Shown: in pieces, positions 7,874 to 16,087 of the stretch
How the letters are laid out: the number at the start of each line of letters is the position of its first letter
Position numbering within the stretch: the stretch's first letter is position 1
NCBI RefSeq assembly: GCF_000425225.1
Contig: NZ_KE384330.1
Span: 1-64,000 of the forward strand
DNA: 64,000 nucleotides
Direction of reading: 5' to 3'
Source: Pontibacillus marinus BH030004 = DSM 16465
Lineage (GTDB): Bacteria > Bacillota > Bacilli > Bacillales > BH030062
Notes under the pieces: generated by a model
What the model saw: the letters and a program-made list of their open reading frames with translations, nothing else
What the model was told of the DNA's origin: nothing
Database searches by the model: none
Program-made: the position numbers and the translations under genes

Positions 7874-8326
7874 TCAGCGACTATACTTCGTCTTCACTAT
7901 ACCAGTCACCACATACAATACGATCCCAACTCCAGCACCAGCACTATCAATAAAAACATCGCTCAACTGAGCACCACGACCAGGCACAAAAACTTGATGA
8001 AACTCATCACTCAAAGCATAAAAAATACAAAATAAAAAGGCTCCTCCTATCAGAAGCCCTTTACCAGCTCTCCAACTAAATCTCAATGCATTCAAAACTA
8101 GCACCCCAAGAACAAAATAAAGAAAAAAGTGCGCATTCTTCCGTACAATATGATGCAAATCACCAACATCTATTTCTTTTTCAGGCGCTACTATCTGAGC
8201 TGTTTCCACTACTGACTTAGTCACCTCTGTACTGAATCGCTTCGACTCCGTAGCAGGTTGATGGGAGAAATAAAAGATCAGGAGTAACCAAAGAATTACA
8301 CTCGTCCAAGATAAGATTTTGTTCAT
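7874..8326 (-). CDS. VanZ-family membrane protein
   Basis: 150 residues. The family pattern is present: an N-terminal helix ending in FYFSHQPATES (about 18-28), HHIVRKNAHFFLYFVLGVL (58-76), and YALSDEFHQVFVPGRGAQLSDVFIDSAGAGVG (about 105-135). There are four membrane helices. VanZ relatives are linked to low-level teicoplanin resistance in Tn1546, but most chromosomal copies have no known role. The start has AGGGCAAG upstream. A nearly identical 102-base piece of this gene recurs at 9335-9436. Confidence 0.88.
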   Translation of the reverse strand: MNKILSWTSVILWLLLIFYFSHQPATESKRFSTEVTKSVVETAQIVAPEKEIDVGDLHHIVRKNAHFFLYFVLGVLVLNALRFSWRAGKGLLIGGAFLFCIFYALSDEFHQVFVPGRGAQLSDVFIDSAGAGVGIVLYVVTGIVKTKYSR

Positions 8327-8399
8327 TCACACTTGCCCTTCTTTTTTACAGTATAAACCTACATATTATTCGTTAATAAATGCAATATATCATAAGAAC

Positions 8400-8452
8400 G
8401 CCTCTCACGTTTGCGAATCATTACACAAACAGCAGAACCGTCACCATGTTAT
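8400..8452 (-). repeat. REP-like repeat, copy 4 (duplicated block)
   Basis: The core on the minus strand is ATAACATGGTGACGGTTC followed by TGCTGTTTGTGTAATG. It and its left flank recur at 9473-9530. The TAA is the stop of the gene at 8449-8958. Confidence 0.7.
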
Positions 8453-8958
8453 CCAAAGAAAACTTCAAATGTTTTATGGTTCGGTCTATCATATTTAGAG
8501 TTATAAACGCTTTCATATAACTGTACTAAATTATCAAATAAATCTCTTGAATTTAATTTACTGTACACTACACGGTCATGATAAGCATTAGTAGTGTGGT
8601 TAACACTCCAAAATTGTTCCTGGTTGTTAACCGAAAACTTTATAGAATATCCATAATGACTAGACCCAAAAATATTTATTGGTTCTTGAGGACCTGACAA
8701 TAATGGTGCTTTACTCCATATGGCTAAATCATCCATCACTTGACCATCTCTCCCAAAAGTCTCTGTGATATTCTCCATGTGGTAAATCCATGGAGCATTC
8801 TCTTTATCAATATATTCAGCTCTAAAGAATGCTCCAATCTTTCCAAGTTCACCTGATAGTACTGCTCGCACTTCATAATGCCCCCCCATTGGCATTCCTT
8901 CCTCATAATAAGGTGGGATGAAAGTAAGGGATAAAGTGCTGTTATCGTTATTATTCAT
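8449..8958 (-). CDS. Hypothetical protein, 169 residues
   Basis: A soluble protein with no signal peptide or membrane segment, and no family that I recognise. The sequence is strand-rich with many aromatic residues (FIPPYYEEG near the start, IFGSSHYGYSIKFSV around 95-110, EQFWSVNHTTNAYHD around 114-128), suggesting a compact beta fold. A ribosome site, AAGGAG, precedes the ATG. A seven-C run (8881-8887) lies within the frame. The stop codon is provided by the adjacent REP-like repeat. Confidence 0.6.
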   Translation of the reverse strand: MNNNDNSTLSLTFIPPYYEEGMPMGGHYEVRAVLSGELGKIGAFFRAEYIDKENAPWIYHMENITETFGRDGQVMDDLAIWSKAPLLSGPQEPINIFGSSHYGYSIKFSVNNQEQFWSVNHTTNAYHDRVVYSKLNSRDLFDNLVQLYESVYNSKYDRPNHKTFEVFFG

Positions 8959-9131
8959 TTCGTTTCTCCTTCCTATAATGTATTATTACTAGACACCTAA
9001 ACAGATTCGAATAAATAAAGATGACTAAAAAAAAAGCCCCTCTCCTCTAATAAACTGTCAAACAGACAATTTAATTATTAGAAGATGGGATCCTATTCAA
9101 GATTGATTTTAATTTCTTAAAATACAGCGTT

Positions 9132-9180
9132 AATATCCTATTTAGTCAAAATAACCATTATTTTATCTAAATAGGATATT
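9132..9180. repeat. Perfect inverted repeat
   Basis: AATATCCTATTTAG at 9132-9145 is matched exactly by CTAAATAGGATATT at 9167-9180 around a 21-base loop. It lacks a T-run of terminator type. It could be an operator, a small mobile-element relic or an RNA hairpin. Confidence 0.5.
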
Positions 9181-9202
9181 TTCACTAAACTATGTATAAT
9201 AT

Positions 9203-9232
9203 AAAAAAAGCCCATCTATACTGACGGCTTTC
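9203..9232 (-). terminator. Probable terminator downstream of the DUF4190 gene
   Basis: On the minus strand AAGCC...GGCTTTTTTT forms a short stem followed by a T-run. It lies downstream of the vanZ fragment and of the gene at 9527-9808. Confidence 0.45.
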
Positions 9233-9334
9233 TGCATATTAGTTTACAGGCAGTCATTACGTATCAGGAAACTCGATAACATTCGTGGAATGCTACTCAC
9301 ATCAACCATTCAGAATTCTTGAATTCCTTCTTCC

Positions 9335-9436
9335 CTCCAACTAGATCTCAATGCATTCAAAACTAGCACCCCAAGAACAAAATAAAGAAAAAAGTGCGCA
9401 TTCTTCCGTACAATATGATGCAAATCACTAACATCC
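9335..9436 (-). pseudogene. vanZ fragment (duplicate of 8070-8171)
   Basis: About 102 bases match the internal part of the VanZ gene with only two differences. The match stops abruptly at 9436. It resumes at 9438 with sequence corresponding to 8361 onward, so the copy lacks the region equivalent to 8172-8360, which holds the gene's start. No start and no open frame of useful length remain. Confidence 0.8.
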
Positions 9437-9472
9437 AACATATTATTCATTTAATACTTGCTATATATCATA

Positions 9473-9530
9473 GGAACGCCTCTCACGTTTGCAAATCATT
9501 ACACAAACAGCAGAACCGTCACCATATTAT
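9473..9530 (-). repeat. REP-like repeat, copy 5 (duplicate of copy 4)
   Basis: Shares ACGCCTCTCACGTTTG, ATCATTACACAAACAGCAG and AACCGTCACC with 8395-8452. Its TAA (minus strand) is the stop codon of the gene at 9527-9808. Confidence 0.7.
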
Positions 9531-9808
9531 GAAATGACGGCCAAGAGAAGTGTAAGAATGAGTGATATTCCATAGAGAACTATAGAAATAATACTGAAGA
9601 CTGTAGCAGCAGTTGCCATGCCATTACCGCCTTGCCCATATTTTCGGATTTGCTTTTTTGCTTTAGAACTCAATATTAAACTAATGATACCAATAATAAG
9701 ACCAAAAATAGGTACTAATATCGATATAATACTAAGTATCAGGGCGGTAACAGAAGTTCCATTTGTAATAGGTTGAGAAACAGTGTTTTTTGTATGTGCT
9801 TGATCCAT
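9527..9808 (-). CDS. DUF4190-type small membrane protein
   Basis: 93 residues. A polar N-terminus is followed by two hydrophobic hairpin helices (about 22-48 and 66-91) joined by SKAKKQIRKYGQGGNGMA. The arrangement, with GLIIGIISLILSSKAKK in the middle, is the DUF4190 pattern (small two-helix proteins of unknown function). The ATG follows AGGTGATATTAT. The stop codon is contributed by a REP-like repeat, so the native C-terminus may have been a few residues different. Confidence 0.78.
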   Translation of the reverse strand: MDQAHTKNTVSQPITNGTSVTALILSIISILVPIFGLIIGIISLILSSKAKKQIRKYGQGGNGMATAATVFSIISIVLYGISLILTLLLAVIS

Positions 9809-10082
9809 ATAATATCACCTCTTCATATATATAATAAGTATATAGTACTATAACCGTGCTCGAATAACCATATTAGATTAGAGGTGAATAAGTGGTTTTC
9901 CGTTTCCCTCTTCACCTTCATAAACCCACAATAATTTTCGAAAGAATGCCTTTATCCCCGTATTATTACGGGACACAAAAAGACGATAGACCTATCCCTC
10001 CGTACCTCTCGTAAGTTACACAATGAAACTAAAACCAGAGGACACTATGAACGCAAAAGGAGGAGAAACCCAATTACTCACC
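9809..10082. other. Intergenic region with degenerate REP-like sequence
   Basis: Positions 9957-9972 form a small perfect palindrome (CCCGTATTATTACGGG). Positions 9981-9998 (GACGATAGACCTATCCCT) resemble 10142-10159, suggesting a decayed second REP unit. No gene is supported; the apparent frame at 10023-10232 lies across repeats. Confidence 0.4.
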
Positions 10083-10166
10083 ACTTCACAAACAGTAGAA
10101 CCGTCCCCATATTATCTGCGTTTTATTTCGAGACTAGAAGGGACGATGGACCTGTCCCTGTGTCCC
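10083..10166. repeat. Composite REP-like element, copy 6
   Basis: Two units lie side by side. The first, 10083-10115, has the GGGGACGGTTCTACTGTTTG core on the minus strand. The second, 10138-10166, is a short hairpin, GGGAC-GATGGACCT-GTCCC, followed by TGTGTCCC. Together they interrupt the manA remnant and supply its stop codon. Confidence 0.65.
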
Positions 10167-10240
10167 AAACCTAAAATCGAACCTCCCCAAATACGCTCTT
10201 TGAAATCAGGAGATAAGAAAAGTGGGGATTGAAACGTCAT
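10112..10240 (-). pseudogene. manA: Truncated mannose-6-phosphate isomerase (5' fragment)
   Basis: Starting at an ATG (10240) behind GGAAGTGAG, the frame reads MTFQSPLFLSP then DFKERIWGGSIL. This is the characteristic N-terminus of class I mannose-6-phosphate isomerase in Bacilli. After about 23 codons the homology stops inside REP-like sequence, and the frame ends at a TAA supplied by the repeat, giving 42 codons. The zinc-binding core is absent, so the product cannot be an enzyme. It lies directly after pgcA and near manC, consistent with a former mannose-metabolism operon. The type II isomerase domain in ManC could explain why loss was tolerated. Confidence 0.7.
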
Positions 10241-10261
10241 GTTGCTCACTTCCTTTTCATT

Positions 10262-10294
10262 AAAAAATTGAGCTCTCCACTATATGGAGAGCTC
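10262..10294 (-). terminator. Terminator after the phosphohexomutase gene
   Basis: GAGCTCTCCA-CTATA-TGGAGAGCTC (10270-10294) is a perfect stem, followed on the minus strand by AATTTTTTAA. It begins seven bases after the stop codon of the gene at 10301. Confidence 0.85.
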
Positions 10295-10300
10295 GAATGG

Positions 10301-12037
10301 TTATACCGTTTCAAAGGTTAGTTGTGTAACACGTGCCATTACATCTTGCTTGAGCGCCTCTAATCGTTGTTCACTTGTCTGCTTGTTACTTGATCTCATA
10401 CCAAAATAGAATTTAATCTTTGGTTCGGTACCTGATGGACGTAAGCAGACCCAACAATCATCACTCAAGATAAATTTGATGACATTGGAGGAAGGTAAAT
10501 CAATCGCTTCAGTCGTACCCTCTTTCATATGTGTTCGAATCCTCGCGGAATAATCTTCTATAGCTAAGACATCTAAACTAGCAGCTTGTCGTAGAGGTTC
10601 TTCACGGAAGGAATCCATAATTTCTGTAATTTTCTTAGCACCTTCAATGCCTTTTAATTTCATAGATTCTAAGTCTTCAAGATAATATCCATGTGTTTGA
10701 TAAAGGATTTCTAGAGCTTCAAAAAGAGTCAGTCCCTTTTCCTTATAATAGGCAGCCATTTCACTAGCGAAAACCGACGATTGAATTGCATCTTTATCAC
10801 GAGCAAAGTCTCCGATCAGGTATCCATAACTCTCTTCATAACCAAACACAAATTGGTGCTCTCCTAACTGTTCAAATTCACGGATTTTCTCCCCGATAAA
10901 TTTAAAACCTGTTAGCGTGTCAAGTGTATTTACACCATAATAATTTGCTACCGCACGCCCCATTTCAGACGTAACGATGGTTTTAATCATCATCGCATTT
11001 TCAGGGATATCCTGATTGTGTGATAAGAGATAGTCTAGCATTAACACACCAAGTTGGTTGCCTGTTAATACTTTATAATCACCTTCACTATCTTTGGCTG
11101 CGACACCTAAGCGATCAGCATCAGGATCTGTTCCAATGAGGATATCAGCCCCAACATTTGACCCTAATTCAATAGCTTTAGTAAATGCTTGATGTTCCTC
11201 TGGATTTGGAGATTCAACTGTAGAAAAATTTGGATCCGGATTTGCTTGTTCTTCTACTATATGTATCTGTTCAAATCCACTTTGCTTAAGACCTTTAACC
11301 ACTAAATCGTACGCGGTTCCATGCAAAGGTGTAAAGACAATGCTTAATTGGCGATTAGCTAGAGTAGCCCTTTCTTGTGTTATACCTTTTAACTGTTCAA
11401 GGTACACTTGATCGACTTCTCCCCCAATCCATTGAAGGAGTTCAAGCTCTTCAAGCCTACTCTTTTCAATAACAGGGATTGTTAATTCATTTTCAATCTT
11501 ATTGACCTTTTCAATAATTTGTTTGGCCTGGTGTGGAGGAATTTGCCCACCATCTTCATTATACACCTTAAAACCGTTATATTCGGGAGGGTTATGACTT
11601 GCTGTGATGACAACACCACCCACAGCTTTTAAGTAACGTATAGCAAAAGATAGTTCAGGGGTTGGACGTAGTGCATCAAATAGGAAGGTGGGAATACCAT
11701 GAGCACCCATTACTTTTGCTGTTTCCATAGCAAATTCAGGCGATTTATGACGCGAATCATAAGCAACAGCAATTCCCTTCTGTTTCTCTTCCCCATATGT
11801 ATCTTCTATGTAAAGAGCCAATCCTTCAGCTGCTCTCCGAACCGTATAAATGTTCATCCGGTTCGTTCCAGGTGCTAATTCACCACGCATCCCACCTGTT
11901 CCAAATTCTAAATGCTTATAAAAAGCATCTTCTAAAGTTTCAGGTTGCGATTTCATAGTTTCCAATATATCTTTTAGATCCTTATCTATATACTCATCAT
12001 TTTCCCAACGTAATAGATTTTCTTGCAAGATAGCCAC
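10301..12037 (-). CDS. pgcA: Phosphoglucomutase/phosphomannomutase
   Basis: Interconverts hexose 1- and 6-phosphates, feeding UDP-glucose and GDP-mannose synthesis. 578 residues is the usual length of the Bacillus PgcA/YhxB type. Key elements are the phosphoserine loop TASHNP (S147), the metal loop DPDADR (304-309), the sugar-specificity loop GYEESYGYLIGD (399-410) and the C-terminal phosphate-binding RPSGTEPK (about 537-544). It is the last gene of the polysaccharide locus. A terminator-like hairpin separates it from manC, so it may have its own promoter or depend on read-through. Confidence 0.93.
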   Translation of the reverse strand: MAILQENLLRWENDEYIDKDLKDILETMKSQPETLEDAFYKHLEFGTGGMRGELAPGTNRMNIYTVRRAAEGLALYIEDTYGEEKQKGIAVAYDSRHKSPEFAMETAKVMGAHGIPTFLFDALRPTPELSFAIRYLKAVGGVVITASHNPPEYNGFKVYNEDGGQIPPHQAKQIIEKVNKIENELTIPVIEKSRLEELELLQWIGGEVDQVYLEQLKGITQERATLANRQLSIVFTPLHGTAYDLVVKGLKQSGFEQIHIVEEQANPDPNFSTVESPNPEEHQAFTKAIELGSNVGADILIGTDPDADRLGVAAKDSEGDYKVLTGNQLGVLMLDYLLSHNQDIPENAMMIKTIVTSEMGRAVANYYGVNTLDTLTGFKFIGEKIREFEQLGEHQFVFGYEESYGYLIGDFARDKDAIQSSVFASEMAAYYKEKGLTLFEALEILYQTHGYYLEDLESMKLKGIEGAKKITEIMDSFREEPLRQAASLDVLAIEDYSARIRTHMKEGTTEAIDLPSSNVIKFILSDDCWVCLRPSGTEPKIKFYFGMRSSNKQTSEQRLEALKQDVMARVTQLTFETV

Positions 12038-12042
12038 TCCTT

Positions 12043-12097
12043 AAAAATAAAAACTGCGCAACAGTATTTGGACTAAATCAAATACTCTGCGCAGTTT
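12043..12097 (-). terminator. Strong hairpin between manC and pgcA
   Basis: AAACTGCGCA...TGCGCAGTTT extended by CAAATAC/GTATTTG (12051-12070 paired with 12079-12097), with TTTTTATTTTT on the minus strand. This is a classic terminator or partial attenuator within the leftward series. Confidence 0.85.
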
Positions 12098-12102
12098 AAC
12101 AA

Positions 12103-13491
12103 TTATAATATAACCTTAGATTCAGATTGTTGGAATTGCTTTAAAACATCTTCCCAAATAAATAATAAGCGATTAAAATCTTCATTATTTATTCCTAGTC
12201 CTGTTTGCACTTCTATAAATTCAAGTTCTGACACAGCTTTTATTCCATGTTTTTTCCCTGCTGGAAGGTGAATAATGTCTCCTGCTTTTACTCTTCTGAT
12301 TGAGTCATCTAACGCTAATTCACCTTCTCCTCTTACTATAGTCCATACTTCATCTCTATACATATGATAGTGATAACTGGAGTTTCTACCCTCATATATA
12401 CAAATACGCTTGGTCACCATTTCTTGGTCACTTTCATATTTTGCATAATCCAACGTTCTTGACCAACCCCAGATTCTCTCTTCATACATAGGAGGATGAT
12501 TAAAGTCGCTTATTAGTTCCTTGATTTTTTGACTAGAGGCTTTATCTGTTACAAGGATTCCGTCTGGACTGGCTGCGATTACTACATCTTTAACCCCAAC
12601 TGCTGTGACAGGGATGTCTAATTCATTTACTAAATGAGTATTTGAAGAGTCATCAGAAATTACACCTTTACCAATCTGATAAGTTGCCATTTCCTCAGTT
12701 AGTGTATTCCAAGTGCCTAAATCTTTCCAACCTCCATCATAAGGTTGAGCTACAATTTTTTGAGCGTTCTCTACAACTTCATAATCAAAGCTGATTTTTG
12801 GTAAAGATGAGTAATTATCTAGCAATGTGTGATAATCTAAAGAAAGGTTCTTTGCTGTTAAAATATCTAGTAAATATCCTAATTTAAAAGCAAAAACACC
12901 GCAATTCCAAAGGGCATTATGCTTGATTAATGATTGAGCTTTTTCCTCAGATGGTTTCTCGGTAAAATTATTTACGTTAACATAGCTTGATTCTTGATTC
13001 TCAGTCTTAGGTACAATATATCCATACTTTGAAGAAGGATAAGTAGGTTTCACTCCAATTAAAGCTAAATCTGCTTGAGAATCTTCAATTACACTTTCAA
13101 GTTCCTTCACTTTTTTAAAAAACAAATCATCAACATAAGGATCTACTGGTAATACCACAATTGTCTCATCTCTATTAACCTGTTCATTTGTATATAAATA
13201 AGAAGCTGCTAAAGCAATAGCTGGAAACGTATCTCTCCGCTCTGGTTCAATAATTAGGGGCACATCTTCTCCAACTTGACTATGTATCATATCTCTTTGC
13301 ATTTTAGACGTAGCAATAACGGCTGAATCTGTTAAATTAGTATTCTTTAACTGACCCCAAACGCGTTGAACCATTGATTCTTTACTACCATTAATACCTT
13401 CAAGAACCTTTAAAAATTGTTTTGATCGAGTATCATTGGAAAGAGGCCATAACCTCTTCCCAGACCCTCCTGATAATAATACCAGTCTCAT
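12103..13491 (-). CDS. manC: Mannose-1-phosphate guanylyltransferase / mannose-6-phosphate isomerase (type II)
   Basis: Makes GDP-mannose from mannose 1-phosphate and GTP. The 462 residues contain an N-terminal nucleotidyltransferase domain (1-280) with the GSGKRLWPLS loop at 9-18 and SKQFLKV after it, and VVLPVDPYV in the metal region. A C-terminal cupin-type isomerase domain (about 340-455) has SYHYHMYRDEVWTIVRGEGEL and HLPAGKKHGI. Bifunctional forms also convert fructose 6-phosphate to mannose 6-phosphate, which matters here because the neighbouring manA is broken. GGAGGATACT precedes the ATG. The product feeds Gmd at 22326-23411. Confidence 0.9.
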   Translation of the reverse strand: MRLVLLSGGSGKRLWPLSNDTRSKQFLKVLEGINGSKESMVQRVWGQLKNTNLTDSAVIATSKMQRDMIHSQVGEDVPLIIEPERRDTFPAIALAASYLYTNEQVNRDETIVVLPVDPYVDDLFFKKVKELESVIEDSQADLALIGVKPTYPSSKYGYIVPKTENQESSYVNVNNFTEKPSEEKAQSLIKHNALWNCGVFAFKLGYLLDILTAKNLSLDYHTLLDNYSSLPKISFDYEVVENAQKIVAQPYDGGWKDLGTWNTLTEEMATYQIGKGVISDDSSNTHLVNELDIPVTAVGVKDVVIAASPDGILVTDKASSQKIKELISDFNHPPMYEERIWGWSRTLDYAKYESDQEMVTKRICIYEGRNSSYHYHMYRDEVWTIVRGEGELALDDSIRRVKAGDIIHLPAGKKHGIKAVSELEFIEVQTGLGINNEDFNRLLFIWEDVLKQFQQSESKVIL

Positions 13492-13552
13492 AGTATCCTC
13501 CCTTTATTTTAACTATTCTTAAATTTTGTAGATGTAAAGCAGATAAATGTAA

Positions 13553-14626
13553 TTACACTTGCCCTGAATCAGATTCTGTCCATTCACGCTTACCCTTCTG
13601 CTTAACCCCATAATACCTAACATACCAATCAGCAAACTTTTGCAACCCTTCTTCAATTGGTGTTTGCGGTTTAAATCCAACAGCCTGATTTAGAGCATCT
13701 GTAGAAGAATATGTAGCTGGAACATCTCCTGGCTGCATCGGTTCGAATACCTTCTCAAATATCTCATTTTCACCAGTAGCATTACTTAATGCTCTCTCTA
13801 GCGTTTCAATAAACACCATTAATTTCTCTGGATTATTGTTTCCAATGTTAAATACCGTATGAGGGACAGCTGAATCAATAGGAGGGTGACCCATCAATCG
13901 TACAATGCCCTCAATAATATCATCTATAAAAGTGAAATCTCGATAAAGGTCGTTATCAAAATCACCATTATTGAAAATCTTGATAGGTTCTCCTCCAAAG
14001 TGTTTGTTGGCAAAGCCAAAATAAGCCATATCAGGTCTTCCCATTGGTCCATATACCGTAAAGAAACGAAGTCCTGTTGTAGGAATGTTATAAAGGTGAC
14101 TATACGTATGGGCTATTAGTTCATTAGATTTTTTCGTTGAAGCATAAAGAGATACTGGATTATCGACAAAATCTGTTTCTTCAAATGGTACCTTTTTATT
14201 GGCACCATAAACTGAACTGGACGATGCATAGATGAGATGCTCAACTGGATAATGTCTGCACGCTTCAAGAATATTAAAGAACCCAATCATGTTACTTTGA
14301 ATATAAACATCCGGATTCTCAATGGAATAACGAACACCAGCTTGGGCAGCAAGGTTCACCACAATATCAGGTTTGTACTCTTCAAACGTTTGAGTAATCA
14401 TTTCCTTGTCAGCTATATTTCCTTTTATGAATGAAAACTTTTCAAAAGGATATAATTCTTCCAAACGTGTATGCTTAAGCTCTACATCATAGTAATCATT
14501 TAGGTTATCAACACCAATAACCTGGCATCCTTCTTCTAGTAATCTTTTTGATAAAAAATATCCAATAAACCCAGCTACACCTGTAACAAGGTATATCTTA
14601 CTAGGATCTAACGGTTTGTAATTCAT
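13553..14626 (-). CDS. NAD-dependent epimerase, UDP-glucuronate 4-epimerase type
   Basis: 357 residues of the extended SDR family. Visible are the NAD-binding TGVAGFIG (15-22), VDNLNDYYDVELK (39-51, characteristic of the glucuronate epimerases), SSSSVYG (about 134-140) and the catalytic Y-x3-K in YASTKK. The likely reaction converts UDP-glucuronate to UDP-galacturonate. The gene overlaps the UDP-glucose dehydrogenase by 26 bases, so the two are translationally coupled and form a two-step route from UDP-glucose. Specificity is inferred from motif and pairing. Confidence 0.87.
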   Translation of the reverse strand: MNYKPLDPSKIYLVTGVAGFIGYFLSKRLLEEGCQVIGVDNLNDYYDVELKHTRLEELYPFEKFSFIKGNIADKEMITQTFEEYKPDIVVNLAAQAGVRYSIENPDVYIQSNMIGFFNILEACRHYPVEHLIYASSSSVYGANKKVPFEETDFVDNPVSLYASTKKSNELIAHTYSHLYNIPTTGLRFFTVYGPMGRPDMAYFGFANKHFGGEPIKIFNNGDFDNDLYRDFTFIDDIIEGIVRLMGHPPIDSAVPHTVFNIGNNNPEKLMVFIETLERALSNATGENEIFEKVFEPMQPGDVPATYSSTDALNQAVGFKPQTPIEEGLQKFADWYVRYYGVKQKGKREWTESDSGQV

Positions 14627-15977
14627 GGTTCTTTGACTCCTTTATCGCTTCTCTATTTACGGATGCTCTACCAATGGAGTGATATTCGACACCAGCTTCT
14701 CTCATATCGTAATTTTCATAAATATTTCGTCCATCATATACTAATGGTGTTCTCATTAATCGTTTATATGCATCTGGAGTGACAGCTTTCACTTCTCCCC
14801 ATTCGGTAAAAATAAAACAGACATTTGCGTTTGCTAATGCCTGTTCAATGTCATCCACATATGTGATTGTACCTTTATCAAAATCCCCTTCTGGGTAGAC
14901 CTTAGAAAAGTTAGATGCCCCCACAGGATCATAAGCGTAAATATCAGCACCTTGTTCTAATAACAATGGGACATTTGCTAAAGATGGTGCTTCCCTCAAA
15001 TCATCCGTTCCTGGTTTGAAAGTTAATCCCAATACCGCTACTTTTAGTCCATTGAACGTAATTAATCGTTTACTAGCTTTCTTATATAAAGAAATTTTTT
15101 GGTCTTTGTTCACATCGATTGCTGCTTTAACCGTTCTTAATTCATACCCATTTTCTCTAGAAATATTATCCAAAGCTTTTGTATCTTTCGGGAAGCAAGA
15201 ACCTCCAAAACCAATCCCAGCATTCAAAAACTTACTACCAATACGCTCATCAAAACTCATTCCCTCTGCAACATCTTGCACATCAGCTCCAACCAGTTCA
15301 CAAAGGTTGGCAATATCATTCATATAAGAAATCTTAAGTGCAAGAAAATCATTAGAGGCATACTTAATCATTTCTGCAGATCTTCTATTTACAGAAACAA
15401 TGGGTAAATGGAATGGTTCATAAATCTCCCTCAATCGATCTTCCGCCCATTTACTTTCTGTACCGATAATTATTCGTTCTGCATATAACGTATCATGAAC
15501 AGCAGAACCTTGTGCTAAGAATTCTGGATTTGAAGCTACCTCTATCCTCACATCATTTACTAAAAAGTCTTTAATAAACTGCTCTACTTTATCATTCGTT
15601 CCTACAGGTACGGTAGACTTAACAACAACTAGACAATCATTTTCTACAGATTCAGCAATTTGTCTTGCAACTGTAGAAATGTATGAGAGATTAGCAGACC
15701 CATCTGGTTGTTCCGGGGTACCTACACCTATAAAAATCACATCTGCATTTCTGTAAGCAGATTGAAAATTTGTCGTATAATCAATTCTTCCTTCGGCATT
15801 GTTCTTTTGCATTAACTCTTCCAACCCTGATTCATAAATAGGTGAAACACCAGATTTCATTAGGTTAACCTTTTTTTCATCAATATCTACACAGGTAACC
15901 TGGTGACCAACTTCAGCGAAACAAACACCTGATACTAAGCCTACATATCCTGTACCTGCTATTGCTACTTTAAACAA
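14601..15977 (-). CDS. UDP-glucose 6-dehydrogenase family protein
   Basis: Oxidises UDP-glucose to UDP-glucuronate with two NAD+. The 458 residues contain the N-terminal Rossmann loop AGTGYVGLVSG (7-17), VGTPEQPDG (85-93), KYASNDFLALKI (205-216) and the active-site loop GFGGSCFPKDTKAL with C261. The C-terminal UDP-binding domain contains VLGLTFKPGTDDLREAPS. The start is TTG, with AGGTG eight bases upstream. A close relative using GDP-mannose cannot be excluded by eye, but the overlapping glucuronate-type epimerase and upstream GalU favour UDP-glucose. Confidence 0.9.
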   Translation of the reverse strand: MFKVAIAGTGYVGLVSGVCFAEVGHQVTCVDIDEKKVNLMKSGVSPIYESGLEELMQKNNAEGRIDYTTNFQSAYRNADVIFIGVGTPEQPDGSANLSYISTVARQIAESVENDCLVVVKSTVPVGTNDKVEQFIKDFLVNDVRIEVASNPEFLAQGSAVHDTLYAERIIIGTESKWAEDRLREIYEPFHLPIVSVNRRSAEMIKYASNDFLALKISYMNDIANLCELVGADVQDVAEGMSFDERIGSKFLNAGIGFGGSCFPKDTKALDNISRENGYELRTVKAAIDVNKDQKISLYKKASKRLITFNGLKVAVLGLTFKPGTDDLREAPSLANVPLLLEQGADIYAYDPVGASNFSKVYPEGDFDKGTITYVDDIEQALANANVCFIFTEWGEVKAVTPDAYKRLMRTPLVYDGRNIYENYDMREAGVEYHSIGRASVNREAIKESKNHELQTVRS

Positions 15978-16087
15978 TAGTACACACCTGCCTTTATAAT
16001 AATAAAAATAATCTTTTCTTTATTAGTTATGTAAATATTTATAGCTAAAAATACCTTTCTTTTTCTTTTACAGAAGTGCTAATCTAT

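Larger units (their letters stand above)
8959..9334. other. Non-coding stretch with hairpins
   Basis: No gene is visible. It contains a perfect 14-base inverted repeat (9132-9145 with 9167-9180), a terminator-like hairpin (9203-9232) and an oligo-A stretch at 9028-9037 followed by CCCCTCTCC. These are remnants or regulatory sequence between the hypothetical gene and the vanZ fragment. Confidence 0.4.

Noticed and set aside
10023-10232. Plus-strand open frame of 69 codons
   Set aside because: It runs across the REP-like repeats and the reverse of the manA remnant, has no ribosome site and no protein-like character.
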